Positions 1-8,135 are shown, numbered from the stretch's first letter. The stretch is DNA of 64,000 nucleotides from Proteobacteria bacterium SG_bin6 (GCA_002083435.1 LWDJ01000035.1:1-64000), one strand, 5' to 3'. Made by a program: numbers and translations. The notes: a model not told the origin generated them from the letters alone.

Positions 1-1326
1 GCGGGCGTCGCCGCCACGGGCCTCGTCCCCGAAACCGGGCCGCCCGCGCCCGACCTGGGCCGGGCGGCCATGCGTCGGGCGCGCCTGATGCGTCGCGCGC
101 GGCGGGCGCGGACCTTCGCGGCGCGGACGATCCTCGCGGATCGGCTCCTTGCCGATCACCTTGGCGCGCTCCGCCTTCAAGGCATTGGATTCGGCGATGA
201 AATTCTCGGGCAGTGGCCGCACCGGCACGCGCTGGCGGGTCAGCTTCTCGATGTCGCGCAGATAGCTGCGTTCGTCCTCGGCGCAGAAGCTCACCGCGAG
301 CCCGCTCGCCCCGGCGCGCGCGGTGCGGCCGATGCGGTGGACATATTGTTCAGCGACGTTTGGCAGCTCGAAATTGACGACGTGCGAGATACCCGAAATG
401 TCGATGCCCCGCGCGGCGATGTCGGTCGCGATCAGCACCTTCACCCGGCCCGACTTGAAATCACCCAGCGCCCGCTCGCGCTGCGCCTGGCTCTTGTTGC
501 CGTGAATCGCGTTCGAGGCGATGCCATTCGCCGCCAGCAGCTTCACGACGCGATCGGCGCCGTGCTTGGTACGGGTGAAGACGATCGCGCGCTCCACTTG
601 CGGATCGCGCAGCACGATGGTGAGCAGCGCCTGCTTCTCCGCCTGCTGGACGAAAATCACTTCCTGCTCGACGCGCTCCGCCGTGGTCGCGACCGGGGTG
701 ACCGAAACCGTCGCCGGATCGCTCAGGAACTTGTCGGCCAGCTCGCGGATCGACTTGGGCATGGTCGCCGAGAAGAACAGGGTCTGGCGGTCGCGCGGCA
801 CGAGCTGGACGATGCGGCGCAGCGCATGGATGAAGCCCAGATCGAGCATCTGGTCGGCCTCATCGAGCACCAGAATCTCGATATTGCCGAGGTTGATCGC
901 CGCCTGATCGACCAGATCGAGCAAGCGGCCCGGGGTGGCGACCAGAATGTCGACGCCCGGCGCCATGTTCGCCCGGTCGCGCCCGATCGAGGTGCCGCCG
1001 AACACCGTTTGGATCGACAGCTTGCTGAAGCGCGCATAGTCGCGCGCGCTCTGGGCGATCTGCCCGGCGAGCTCGCGGGTGGGGGCGAGCACCAGCATCC
1101 GGCAGCTGCGCGGGCGGCGTACGCCCTTGGCCTCGACCAGGCGTTGGATCGAGGGCAGCATGAACGCAGCGGTCTTGCCGGTGCCGGTCTGCGCGATGCC
1201 GAGCAGATCACGGCCCTCGAGCAGCGCCGGGATCGACTGCGCCTGAATGGGGGTGGGCTCGGCATAATTCTTCGCCGCGAGCGCGCGCACGAGCGGCTCG
1301 GCGAGGCCGAGGGTTGCGAAAGACAT
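1..1326 (-). CDS. DEAD-box ATP-dependent RNA helicase, RhlE-like (3' end cut by window)
   Basis: This cytoplasmic ATP-dependent RNA helicase would remodel rRNA or mRNA structure. Reading from the ATG at 1326, the Q motif (PTPIQAQ, about residues 24-30), Walker A (AQTGTGKT, 45-52), DEAD box (VLDEADQMLD, near 157), SAT motif (FFSATMP, near 187) and motif VI (HRIGRTARAG, near 329) appear in order. From about residue 380 the protein is a basic Arg/Gly/Pro-rich tail, typical of RhlE-type helicases and likely to bind RNA. The stop codon lies outside the window. GAGGAAG sits 6 nt before the start. An in-frame ATG about 40 codons upstream exists, but its extension looks like leader sequence. The exact subfamily (RhlE rather than CsdA or SrmB) is inferred from the short core plus basic tail. 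Confidence 0.93.
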   Translation of the reverse strand, partial: MSFATLGLAEPLVRALAAKNYAEPTPIQAQSIPALLEGRDLLGIAQTGTGKTAAFMLPSIQRLVEAKGVRRPRSCRMLVLAPTRELAGQIAQSARDYARFSKLSIQTVFGGTSIGRDRANMAPGVDILVATPGRLLDLVDQAAINLGNIEILVLDEADQMLDLGFIHALRRIVQLVPRDRQTLFFSATMPKSIRELADKFLSDPATVSVTPVATTAERVEQEVIFVQQAEKQALLTIVLRDPQVERAIVFTRTKHGADRVVKLLAANGIASNAIHGNKSQAQRERALGDFKSGRVKVLIATDIAARGIDISGISHVVNFELPNVAEQYVHRIGRTARAGASGLAVSFCAEDERSYLRDIEKLTRQRVPVRPLPENFIAESNALKAERAKVIGKEPIREDRPRREGPRPPRATHQARPTHGRPAQVGRGRPGFGDEARGGDAR

Positions 1327-1483
1327 TGAAAACTTCCTCAAAAAAACAAGCGTCAGCGCGCCCGGATGCCGGGCGCGGCGACGGGGTGAACCCCCCGCGT
1401 GATTTGGGAAGCATGAAGTGTCAGCAGGCGCGCCGGGGCGGCTCATCCGCCCGATCACGCAGCGCAGCAAAAAGCCCGCGACG
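1327..1483 (-). promoter_or_regulatory. Structured 5' leader of the RNA helicase gene
   Basis: About 157 nt separate the predicted transcription start from the helicase ATG. Read on the minus strand, the leader carries a perfect 8-bp hairpin (GCGCCCGG with loop CAT, at 1358-1376). A run of seven T (1340-1346) follows about 11 nt later, just before the ribosome-binding site. A second G/C-rich dyad lies just upstream of the hairpin. The T run is too far from the stem for a classic terminator, so its function is open. Long structured leaders are known on cold-shock and helicase genes, and autoregulation is an inference. Confidence 0.4.
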
Positions 1484-1489
1484 CCGGCG

Positions 1490-1518
1490 CAGATAGGGGG
1501 CGGGGGTGCGGAAGTCAA
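1490..1518 (-). promoter_or_regulatory. Predicted sigma-70-type promoter for the helicase gene
   Basis: On the minus strand TTGACT (1518-1513) and TATCTG (1495-1490) are separated by 17 nt. The -35 box matches consensus at 5 of 6 positions and the -10 box at 3 of 6. It is correctly placed to transcribe the helicase with a long leader. Confidence 0.45.
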
Positions 1519-1600
1519 TGCGGGGCACCGGCGCCACCCGCCAATGGCCGCTGGGTCCGGGTCACTCAGTCGCGACGAGTGATTGAGTGACCCCTTGGCC

Positions 1601-1634
1601 GTCACCCCGGCCTTGAGCCGGGGTCCCGCTTTCC
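1601..1634 (+). repeat. Left inverted repeat flanking the GIY-YIG gene (palindromic family A)
   Basis: This 34-nt arm starts GTCACCCCGGCC and contains its own small palindrome (CCGGC..GCCGG). Its reverse complement matches 1942-1975 at 31 of 34 positions. It ends on the first base of the GIY-YIG stop codon. The same family recurs near 9.6, 25.1, 47.7 and 55.9 kb. Confidence 0.8.
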
Positions 1635-1927
1635 TACGCCAGAAGCTCAAACAGATCCTGCCACGCAGGGTTGGCTCGCTCGATCAACGCGAACTTCCAC
1701 TCGCGCCGCCAACGCTTCAGCCGCTTCTCGTGGGCGATGGCGTCAACGATCGACGGTGCCCGGTCGGCCCAGACCAACCGATCAATCTCATAGCGACGGC
1801 AGAAGTCCGAACCTTCGCCGCGCCGATGTTGATCAACACGCGCGGCCAAATCCGTGGTTACACCGACATACATGGTGCCCCGGTAGCGATCAGCCATGAT
1901 ATAAACCCAGCCGCCTTGCTCCTGCAT
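1634..1927 (-). CDS. Small GIY-YIG domain endonuclease-like protein
   Basis: This 97-residue protein is a single GIY-YIG domain. Visible features are the two signature strands (WVYIM and MYVGVT), the conserved Arg region (DLAARVDQHR), the CRRY segment, and the Glu-bearing EKRLKRWRREWK helix, followed by NPAWQDL at the C-terminus. It belongs to the short, standalone UPF0213-like group, for which nuclease activity is assumed from the fold. I chose the ATG at 1927 because longer in-frame versions read through a dispersed palindromic repeat and give a non-conserved 'PGLTRG' extension. The gene is bracketed by inverted repeats at 1601-1634 and 1942-1975, suggesting a mobile unit. Its cellular role is unknown. 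Confidence 0.85.
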   Translation of the reverse strand: MQEQGGWVYIMADRYRGTMYVGVTTDLAARVDQHRRGEGSDFCRRYEIDRLVWADRAPSIVDAIAHEKRLKRWRREWKFALIERANPAWQDLFELLA

Positions 1928-1941
1928 CGGCGAGACAGAAG

Positions 1942-1975
1942 GGAAAGCGAGACCCCGGGTCAAGCCCGGGGTGAC
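1942..1975 (-). repeat. Right inverted repeat flanking the GIY-YIG gene (palindromic family A)
   Basis: This 34-nt arm is the inverted partner of 1601-1634 (31 of 34 matches) and lies 14 nt upstream of the GIY-YIG start. A more diverged copy in the opposite orientation follows at about 2003-2033. No target-site duplication is visible outside the arms. Confidence 0.8.
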
Positions 1976-2091
1976 GATCAGTAGATTTGTGCTGTTTTCC
2001 GTCATCCCGCCCTGAAGCTGTGGTTCCACGCCCCCTTGCCTCGCCACGCCAACCGGGCATGATCGACGACAAACAGATGGGGAGAGAGACA

Positions 2092-3591
2092 ATGGATCGG
2101 CGCGAAATGCTCAAGCTGGCGGCGCTCGGTGCGACCTTCGCGGTGCCGGGCGCGGCGCTCGCGGCGCAGGACGAGGCACTCGCCAAGGCGGTCGCCGCCG
2201 GCCATGACGCGGCGATCAAGCGCCTGCGCGACTGGATCGCCCTCCCCACCATCGCCGCCGAAGGGCGCAACGTGAAGGAAGGCGCCGCCTATATGGCGGA
2301 GCTGGCGCGCGAGGCGGGCTTCCAGAAGGTCGAGATCGTGCCGACCGATGGCGTGCCCGGCGTGTTCGCGACGATGGACAACGGCGCCAAGAAAACCCTC
2401 GGCCTGTATTTCATGTACGATGTGAAGCAGTTCGATCCCGCCGAATGGTCCGCGCCGCCGCTCGAAGGGCAGATCGTGGAGCGCGCGGGGCTCGGCAAGG
2501 TGCTGATCGGGCGCGGGGCGGTGAACCAGAAGGGGCCGGAGTCGGTGGTCCTCGCGGCGCTCGCCGCCTATAAAGCCACGGGGCGCAGGCCGCCGGTCAA
2601 TCTGGTGCTGGTGTGCGAGGGCGAGGAGGAGATCGGCTCGCCGCATTTCCCGCAGATCGTCCGGCGGCCCGATATCGCCGCCGCGCTCAAGAAGAGCGTC
2701 GGGGTGGTGATCCCGAGCGCCTGGCAAGCCCCCGGCGACGGCGCGGCCGAAATCAATCTGGGCGCCAAGGGCATCATCGAATGCGAACTGATCGCGACCG
2801 GCGAGCGCTGGGGGCGCGGGCCGGCCAAGGATCTCCACTCCTCGATGAAGGCGGTGGTCGACAGCCCTGCCTGGCATCTGGTCGAAGCGCTCCAGACGCT
2901 CGTCACCGCCGATGGCAACATGCCGGTGATCGACGGCTGGTTCGATCGCGTCCGCCCGCTCACCCCGCGCGAAAAGGCGCTGATCGCCGACAGCGCCGCC
3001 AAGCGCGACGAGGCAGTGATGAAGCGGCAAATGGGCGTGCAGCATTTCATCGGCGATGCGCCCTTGCGCGAGACGCTCGAACGCCTCGCCGCGCAGCCGA
3101 CGGTGAACATCGAGGGGCTGGTCGCGGGCTATACCGGCCCCGGCGGCAAGACCATCCTGCCGAGCCGCGCGGTCGCCAAGCTCGATTTCCGCCTGGTGCC
3201 GAACCAGACGCATGACGATTGCGTGGCGAAGCTGAAGGCGCATCTGGCGAAGCACGGTTTCGGCGACATCGAGGTGAAGGTGACCGGCGGGTATGATCCA
3301 ACCGAAACCGACGAGAATTCGCCGCTCATCAAGGCCGAACTCGCGACCTACGCGCGTGCCGGCGTGAAGACCTCGGTCTATCCCCGGCTGGCGGGATCGT
3401 GGCCGGGCTATGTCTTCACCTCGGCGCCGATTTCGCTCGCGGCGGGGCAATTCGGCTTCGGGCACGGCAATGGCGCCCACGCGCCCGACGAATATCTGCT
3501 GATCGACAGCAGCAACCCCAAGGTGCTCGGCTTCGACGGCGCGACCCTGGGCTTCATCGACTTCTTCGCGCAGATCGCGGCGTTGGCCTGA
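2092..3591 (+). CDS. Exported M20-family peptidase homologue with altered metal site
   Basis: The 499-residue protein starts at the ATG after GGGGAGAGAG and begins MDRREMLKLAALGATF, a Tat-like signal (arginine pair, then a hydrophobic stretch and AALAA), so it is probably exported. The body follows the M20 dipeptidase layout: catalytic-domain strand near 104-112, IGRGAV region near 139-147, CEGEEEIGS at 175-183, dimerisation domain about 215-390, and a C-terminal GHGNGAHAPDEY. However, the usual metal-binding His is Met108 (FMYDV) and the bridging Asp is Asn145 (GAVNQKG). The nearby Asp110, the Glu cluster and the C-terminal His remain. It may be an inactive or metal-altered relative. It is alone on its strand and converges on the S41 protease gene. 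Confidence 0.8.
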   Translation: MDRREMLKLAALGATFAVPGAALAAQDEALAKAVAAGHDAAIKRLRDWIALPTIAAEGRNVKEGAAYMAELAREAGFQKVEIVPTDGVPGVFATMDNGAKKTLGLYFMYDVKQFDPAEWSAPPLEGQIVERAGLGKVLIGRGAVNQKGPESVVLAALAAYKATGRRPPVNLVLVCEGEEEIGSPHFPQIVRRPDIAAALKKSVGVVIPSAWQAPGDGAAEINLGAKGIIECELIATGERWGRGPAKDLHSSMKAVVDSPAWHLVEALQTLVTADGNMPVIDGWFDRVRPLTPREKALIADSAAKRDEAVMKRQMGVQHFIGDAPLRETLERLAAQPTVNIEGLVAGYTGPGGKTILPSRAVAKLDFRLVPNQTHDDCVAKLKAHLAKHGFGDIEVKVTGGYDPTETDENSPLIKAELATYARAGVKTSVYPRLAGSWPGYVFTSAPISLAAGQFGFGHGNGAHAPDEYLLIDSSNPKVLGFDGATLGFIDFFAQIAALA

Positions 3592-3614
3592 GGCTCGGTC
3601 TTGCGCGTCGGAAG

Positions 3615-3637
3615 GGGGAGCAGCGCGGCTGCTCCCC
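3615..3637. terminator. Hairpin between convergent genes, possible terminator
   Basis: A perfect 10-bp stem (GGGGAGCAGC, loop GCG, GCTGCTCCCC) lies between the M20 and S41 stop codons. It could serve both directions. No T run follows on either strand, so it is not a canonical intrinsic terminator. Confidence 0.45.
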
Positions 3638-3638
3638 G

Positions 3639-5105
3639 TCAGTAGAGCCCCGGCACCTCGCGCTGCGCGGGGCTCGGCTGGTCGGGTTGGAGCAGCTGGT
3701 TCTCGGGGAACAACGTCGCGGTGGCCGCCTGTGGCGTTGCTCCGCCAGCGCTCGCGGTGATGGCGCTACAGCTTTGCCCGTTCAGCGTGTCGATCGCCGC
3801 TCGAATCGATGCCTCGCCCGCATTGCCCAGTGGCGTGCTCAGATCGTCGCGCGCCTGGCAGCTGACCGCCACCTTGCTCGCCAGCCCGTCATAATAATCG
3901 CCCGACCGCGCCGAGTTCTGCGATTGGAACGCGACCACCCGCAGCCGATCGTCGCACGCCGCGCGATCGAGCGCGATCTGCCCCACCGGCTTGCCGAAGG
4001 TATTGCTTCCCACCAGCGCGAGGCGGTTGCCGTAATAGGGGATCAGCGCGTTGATCACCTCTTCGCTCGCCGAGGCGGTGCTGCCGGTGGTGATGAAGAC
4101 GATCCGCGTCGGCGACACCGATTCCGGCTGCGGCTGGAAATTGCGCTGGGTGTTGTTGGACGATTTTTCGGGCCGGAACACGGTATAGCCCTGCACGTCC
4201 GAGGTCGAGCGGTTGCCGCCGAGCAGATCGCCCAGCAGCTCGCCCACGCTTACCAGCCCGCCGCCATTATAGCGCAGGTCGACGATCATGTTGGTGATGC
4301 CCGCGGTGCGGAACCGCCCGATCGCGTCACGCAGCTGCTGCCCCGCGCTGTTGACGATGAAGGTGCGCAGGTTGAGATAGCCATATTGCTGGCCGTTATT
4401 GTTCAGGATCAGCCCGCCATAACGCGGCGAGACCGGGATCAGGCTGAAGTCGCTCTTGGTCACCGCGATATCGCGCTGGCCACTCGCGTCGCGCACCCGC
4501 AGCACCCGGGTCGTACCCGCGGTGTTGGGGCCAAGCGCATCGTTCAGCGCCTGGGTGCCGCCCGCCGCGATCAGGCTCGATACGGTCTGCACGGTCGAGG
4601 TCGAGGTGCCGATGCCGACGATCTCGGCGCCGCGATCGATGCCCGCAGTCAGCGCCGGCGCGCCCTCGAACGATTCGGCGACCAGCAGGCGGTTGCCGGG
4701 ATCGAGCGTCAGACGGAAGCCGAAGCCCGCGCTGGCGCCCGAATTGATCAGCCCATTCTCCTGCGCGATCGAGGTGATGTAGGTGAAGAACCGGTCGCGC
4801 CGCTGGCTGCGCGCGGTCGCGGTGAGCGAATCAAGGAAATCGCTGACAGTGCTGAACGCCGCCGGATTGGGGTTGGCGGGCAATGTTTCCGGGAACAAAT
4901 ACCATTCGCGCAACTGGGCGAGCACCCAATCCTGGCGCTCGCGCACGGTGCAGCCGGTGGCCGTGGTCGTCGTCGTGCCGCCGGTGGTGGTGCCGGTGGT
5001 CGCGGTTGTCGCGGTGCCGCCGCCGCTCCCACCGCCATCCGAACCGCACCCCGAAACAAGCGACAGCGCGACGAGCGCCGTCGTTACTTTCCCGCCAAAC
5101 CGCAT
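3639..5105 (-). CDS. S41-family C-terminal-processing-type protease, lipoprotein
   Basis: This predicted lipoprotein serine protease has 488 residues. The N-terminus MRFGGKVTTALVALSLVSGC carries a lipobox with Cys20, followed by a low-complexity Gly/Thr linker to about residue 50. A PDZ-like segment (about 120-200) precedes the S41 catalytic domain. There the RYNGGGLV turn, the Ser region FITTGSTASASEEV and the Lys region SNTFGKPVGQ are all visible, consistent with the Ser/Lys dyad of this family. Such proteins degrade or trim periplasmic polypeptides. It lies 34 nt downstream of two overlapping amidohydrolase genes on the same strand, so it is probably the last gene of a three-gene transcript with them. 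Confidence 0.88.
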   Translation of the reverse strand: MRFGGKVTTALVALSLVSGCGSDGGGSGGGTATTATTGTTTGGTTTTTATGCTVRERQDWVLAQLREWYLFPETLPANPNPAAFSTVSDFLDSLTATARSQRRDRFFTYITSIAQENGLINSGASAGFGFRLTLDPGNRLLVAESFEGAPALTAGIDRGAEIVGIGTSTSTVQTVSSLIAAGGTQALNDALGPNTAGTTRVLRVRDASGQRDIAVTKSDFSLIPVSPRYGGLILNNNGQQYGYLNLRTFIVNSAGQQLRDAIGRFRTAGITNMIVDLRYNGGGLVSVGELLGDLLGGNRSTSDVQGYTVFRPEKSSNNTQRNFQPQPESVSPTRIVFITTGSTASASEEVINALIPYYGNRLALVGSNTFGKPVGQIALDRAACDDRLRVVAFQSQNSARSGDYYDGLASKVAVSCQARDDLSTPLGNAGEASIRAAIDTLNGQSCSAITASAGGATPQAATATLFPENQLLQPDQPSPAQREVPGLY

Positions 5106-5139
5106 TACTTGCCGCTCCTACCCGAGCGACCGACTCCCC

Positions 5140-6456
5140 TCAGCGCTCGTAAGCCTTGGGTAGCGCGCCTTCTTGCGGCTGGCGATAGCGTTTCAGCAGT
5201 TCCGCCTGACGCGTGCCGAGCGGTTGCTTGACGCCGTCGATGAACACGCTTTCGGCCGCACTATCGAGTTCGAGCGGATCGCCCGACCAGATCACGACAT
5301 CGCCGCGCCGCCCGGGCTTCAGCGTGCCCAGCTCGCCGCCAAGGCCGATCGCCGCCGCCGCGTCGCCGGTGATGCTGGCGAAGGCCGCGTCCCAACTCAG
5401 CCCGCTGGCGCCCGGCACTTTGGTGAGCGCGACCAGATTGCCGGCGTACTGCTTCTCGTACCGCGCCTGGCGGGCATCGTTATCGTTGATGATGCCGAGC
5501 CCGACCTGCACGCCCGCCGCCTTCATCCGCCCGACATTGCTCTGTGTGGCGGCAAGCATCTCGAAGCTTTCGGGCAGATCGTTGAGCGCCGAGGCGAGTA
5601 CCGGAATCTTCGCGGCGGCGAGCTCGCGCGCGATCATCCAGCCCTCGCTCGCGCCGACGAACACCAGCCGCAGCGCGGGATATTCGGCCTTGAGCGCGAT
5701 CAGCGCGCGCATGTCCGACGCGCGCTCGACATGGACGAGCAGCGGTACGCGGCCGGTCACCACCGGCTCGAGCGCGGCGGCGTCGGCACGGTTGACGAGC
5801 GCGTCGCGGCCCTGATCGAGATAAGCGCCCGGGGCCTTGGCATAGGCCCGCGCGGTCTTCAGCGCGTCGCGCAGCGCGACTATCGCCGCCGGCCGGCTGC
5901 CGCCCGCCGCTCGGGCGCCACTTTCGCCATATTCCAGGAACTGGAAGGCGCGCGGCACGGTCACCGAATTCTCGTCGGCGCCGAGATCGATGATCGCCCC
6001 CTGCCCCGCGAAGATCGAGCCGCGCGTGGCCGGCGCGACCACGGCGCGGGTAATCCCCTCGGCGCGGTTGAGCGCGATCGCGCTGGTCTTGGGGTTGATC
6101 GCGGGGGCGACGTCGATCGCCGCGTGGAACGGGGAATTGCCGGCGGCGGCGTCGTTGGTCTCATCGACGCCATCCACCTCGACGATGCCCATGCGCGTGA
6201 AGCCGGCGACGATCCCCGGCGTCACATAGCGCCCGCCGGCGTCGATCACCTCCACCCCCGCTGGCGCGGCGACACCCTTGCCGGCGGCGACGACCTTGCC
6301 GCCCTGGATCACGACGGTCGCTCCGTCGACCGGGGCCGAGCCGTCACCCACCACCAGCTTGGCGTTGGTGATCGCAACGCTCTGCGCGGCGCAAGGGGTG
6401 GCGAGAACGAGGGTGGCGGGCGCGAGCGCCGCGGTGCCGATCAGCCAGCGGATCAT
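5140..6456 (-). CDS. Exported amidohydrolase-family protein lacking the HxH metal motif
   Basis: The 438-residue protein starts at the ATG overlapping the upstream stop as ATGA. It has a signal peptide (MIRWLIGTAALAPATLVLAT, cleavage near AAQS). The composite fold is clear: an N-terminal beta-sandwich (VVIQGGKVVAAGKGV), a TIM-barrel region, and the C-terminal LGTLKPGRRGDVVIWSGDPL of imidazolonepropionase-like amidohydrolases. The first metal motif, normally HxH after TPG, reads TPGIVAGFTR, so both His are replaced (Phe86 and Arg88). Catalysis of the usual kind is doubtful. Its tight coupling to the intact paralogue upstream suggests the two act together, perhaps as partners in one complex. 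Confidence 0.85.
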   Translation of the reverse strand: MIRWLIGTAALAPATLVLATPCAAQSVAITNAKLVVGDGSAPVDGATVVIQGGKVVAAGKGVAAPAGVEVIDAGGRYVTPGIVAGFTRMGIVEVDGVDETNDAAAGNSPFHAAIDVAPAINPKTSAIALNRAEGITRAVVAPATRGSIFAGQGAIIDLGADENSVTVPRAFQFLEYGESGARAAGGSRPAAIVALRDALKTARAYAKAPGAYLDQGRDALVNRADAAALEPVVTGRVPLLVHVERASDMRALIALKAEYPALRLVFVGASEGWMIARELAAAKIPVLASALNDLPESFEMLAATQSNVGRMKAAGVQVGLGIINDNDARQARYEKQYAGNLVALTKVPGASGLSWDAAFASITGDAAAAIGLGGELGTLKPGRRGDVVIWSGDPLELDSAAESVFIDGVKQPLGTRQAELLKRYRQPQEGALPKAYER

Positions 6457-7874
6457 TTCACGTCTCCCGAACCGGGTTGGCCAAGCTCGAAATCGGACAC
6501 GGGCCGCAGCCTTGGATTGTTCATGTCGTAGAGCAAGGCGCCGTCGATCCACACCTTTTCGGGGCGGGCATAGACGCTGAACGGATTGCCATTCCACAGC
6601 ACCACATCGGCCATCTTGCCGGGCTTGAGGCTCCCGGTCTTGTCGGCGATGCCCAATGCCTTGGCGGGGTTATAGGTGAGCCAGGTCCAGGCGGTCGCGT
6701 CGCTGATCGTGAACCCCGCGCGCCGCCCCGCCGCGAGCGCCTTGGCGACTTCCTGGTTCAGGCGCTGGATGCCGTTCGCGTCGTCCGAATGGATCATCGC
6801 GCAGGCGCCGCTGTTCTGCAGGATCGCGAGATTCTCGCTGATCGCGTCATAGGACTCCATCTTGAAGCCCCACCAATCGGCCCACACCGCCGCGCAAGTG
6901 TCGTTCGCCTTCAGCAGATCGGCGATCTTGTACGCCTCCACCCCGTGGTGGAACGCGGAGACGTGATAGCCGAACTCCTTCGCCATATCGAGCACGATGC
7001 CCATTTCATCGGCGCGGTAGCAGTGGTTCTGCACCAGGATTTCGCCGGCGAGCACGCCGCGCAGCGTGTCCATCGCGATGTCGCGCGACGGGGGATCGCC
7101 GCCATCCTTTTCATATTTGTCCCAGCGGCGCTTATACTCGGCCGCGCGCGCCCAGGTCGCGCGATCGACGGCGATATTGCCCATCCGGGTCGAGGGCTGG
7201 CGGCCCTTGCTGCCATAGACGCGCTTCGGGTTCTCACCGCACGCCATCTTCAGGCCATAGGGCGCGCCGGGGAACTTCATGCCCTGCACGGTGCGGGCAT
7301 AGACGTTCTTCAGCACCACCGATCGCCCGCCGAACAGGTTCGCCGAGCCCGGCAGCACCTGCAGCGTCGTGACGCCGCCATTGGCGAGCGCGCGGCTGAA
7401 GCCCGGGTCTTGCGGCCAGACGCTGTGTTCGGCCCACACATCGGCGGTGACCGGGCCGGTCGCCTCGTTGCCGTCCGAATTGGCCTGCACGCCGGGCGAG
7501 GGATAGTCGCCAAGATGGCTGTGGATGTCGATGATGCCGGGCGTCACCACCTTGCCCGCGCCGTCGATCACCGTCGCCCCGGCGGGGGCCTGAACGCTCG
7601 CGCCGATCGCGACGATCTTGCCATCGGCGAACAGGATTTGCCCGCGATCGATCTTGCCGCCCTCGCCATCGAAGATGGTGACGTTGGTGACGAGCGTCGG
7701 CGCGCCGGGATAGGGCCGATAGGTCGAGGGAAAGGGATCGCGGCTATAGGTCTTGCCCGGCTGCTTGGGCGGCGCGGCGTTGGCGCTCGATTGCGGCTTA
7801 GCGTCGCTCGTCGCGCAACCGGCTAGGCACAAGGCGATGGCCAGCCCGCTTACCAGCCCGATCCGCATGCCCAT
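6453..7874 (-). CDS. Amidohydrolase lipoprotein (imidazolonepropionase-like), metal site intact
   Basis: This 473-residue exported hydrolase starts MGMRIGLVSGLAIALCLAGC, with a clear lipobox (LAGC). GAGAAGGGGC precedes the ATG at 7874. The N-terminal beta-sandwich (ILFADGKIVAIGASV), the metal motif GIIDIHSHLGD, the barrel His region (SAFHHGVEAYK) and IHSDDAN with its catalytic-type Asp are present. The C-terminal GSLKPGKMADVVLWNGNPF is also typical. The substrate is unknown; related proteins act on cyclic amides or dipeptides. It overlaps the next amidohydrolase gene by 4 nt and probably heads an operon with that gene and the S41 protease. Confidence 0.88.
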   Translation of the reverse strand: MGMRIGLVSGLAIALCLAGCATSDAKPQSSANAAPPKQPGKTYSRDPFPSTYRPYPGAPTLVTNVTIFDGEGGKIDRGQILFADGKIVAIGASVQAPAGATVIDGAGKVVTPGIIDIHSHLGDYPSPGVQANSDGNEATGPVTADVWAEHSVWPQDPGFSRALANGGVTTLQVLPGSANLFGGRSVVLKNVYARTVQGMKFPGAPYGLKMACGENPKRVYGSKGRQPSTRMGNIAVDRATWARAAEYKRRWDKYEKDGGDPPSRDIAMDTLRGVLAGEILVQNHCYRADEMGIVLDMAKEFGYHVSAFHHGVEAYKIADLLKANDTCAAVWADWWGFKMESYDAISENLAILQNSGACAMIHSDDANGIQRLNQEVAKALAAGRRAGFTISDATAWTWLTYNPAKALGIADKTGSLKPGKMADVVLWNGNPFSVYARPEKVWIDGALLYDMNNPRLRPVSDFELGQPGSGDVK

Positions 7875-7991
7875 CGACAGCCCCTTCTCGCAGTTTGATC
7901 GCATGTTTCTTTCGGGTCGTCGCCACGGTGTCAAGTGCGGCGGACATGCGGCAATGTAATGTTTAGCTTCGGGAGGGGGAAGAAAAGAAGG

Positions 7992-8077
7992 CCCTCACCC
8001 AACCCTCTCCCGCCAGCGGGAGAGGGCTATGAACCCATATAAAGAAAACGCCCTCTCCCGCTCGCGGGTGAGGGTGG
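7992..8077. repeat. Dispersed palindromic repeat, family B
   Basis: Two inverted arms sit in the shared upstream region of the divergent amidohydrolase and P450 genes. The first contains a perfect hairpin (CCCTCTCCCGC with CA loop) and the second ends GGGTGAGGG, complementary to the start of the first. Related CCTCTCCC/GGTGAGGG elements flank the DUF559 gene at 26.7-27.2 kb. Confidence 0.65.
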
Positions 8078-8113
8078 TTCTTCCGCAAACCGAACTTGAG
8101 CGCTTCCGCCCGC

Positions 8114-8135
8114 TTACTTATAGCCGTGTAAGTAA
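8114..8135. promoter_or_regulatory. TetR-type operator-like palindrome before the P450 gene
   Basis: TTACTTATA and TGTAAGTAA are separated by 4 nt and complementary at 8 of 9 positions (7 of 7 in the outer part). The right half touches the P450 ribosome-binding site AACGGAGAG. This is the size and symmetry of a TetR-family operator. No tetR gene is adjacent, so the regulator would act from elsewhere. Confidence 0.5.

Noticed and set aside
1327..1446. Upstream in-frame ATG adding about 40 residues to the helicase
   Set aside because: The extension includes the leader hairpin and lacks helicase features; MSFATLGLAE is the family N-terminus and has GAGGAAG before it.
1561..2033. Target-site duplication around the GIY-YIG unit
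   Set aside because: The bases outside the two arms (CTTGGCC and GATCAGT) do not match, so no duplication supports recent transposition.
1928..2092. Longer start for the GIY-YIG protein
   Set aside because: The extra residues come from translating the dispersed repeat ('PGLTRG'), a recurring annotation artefact.
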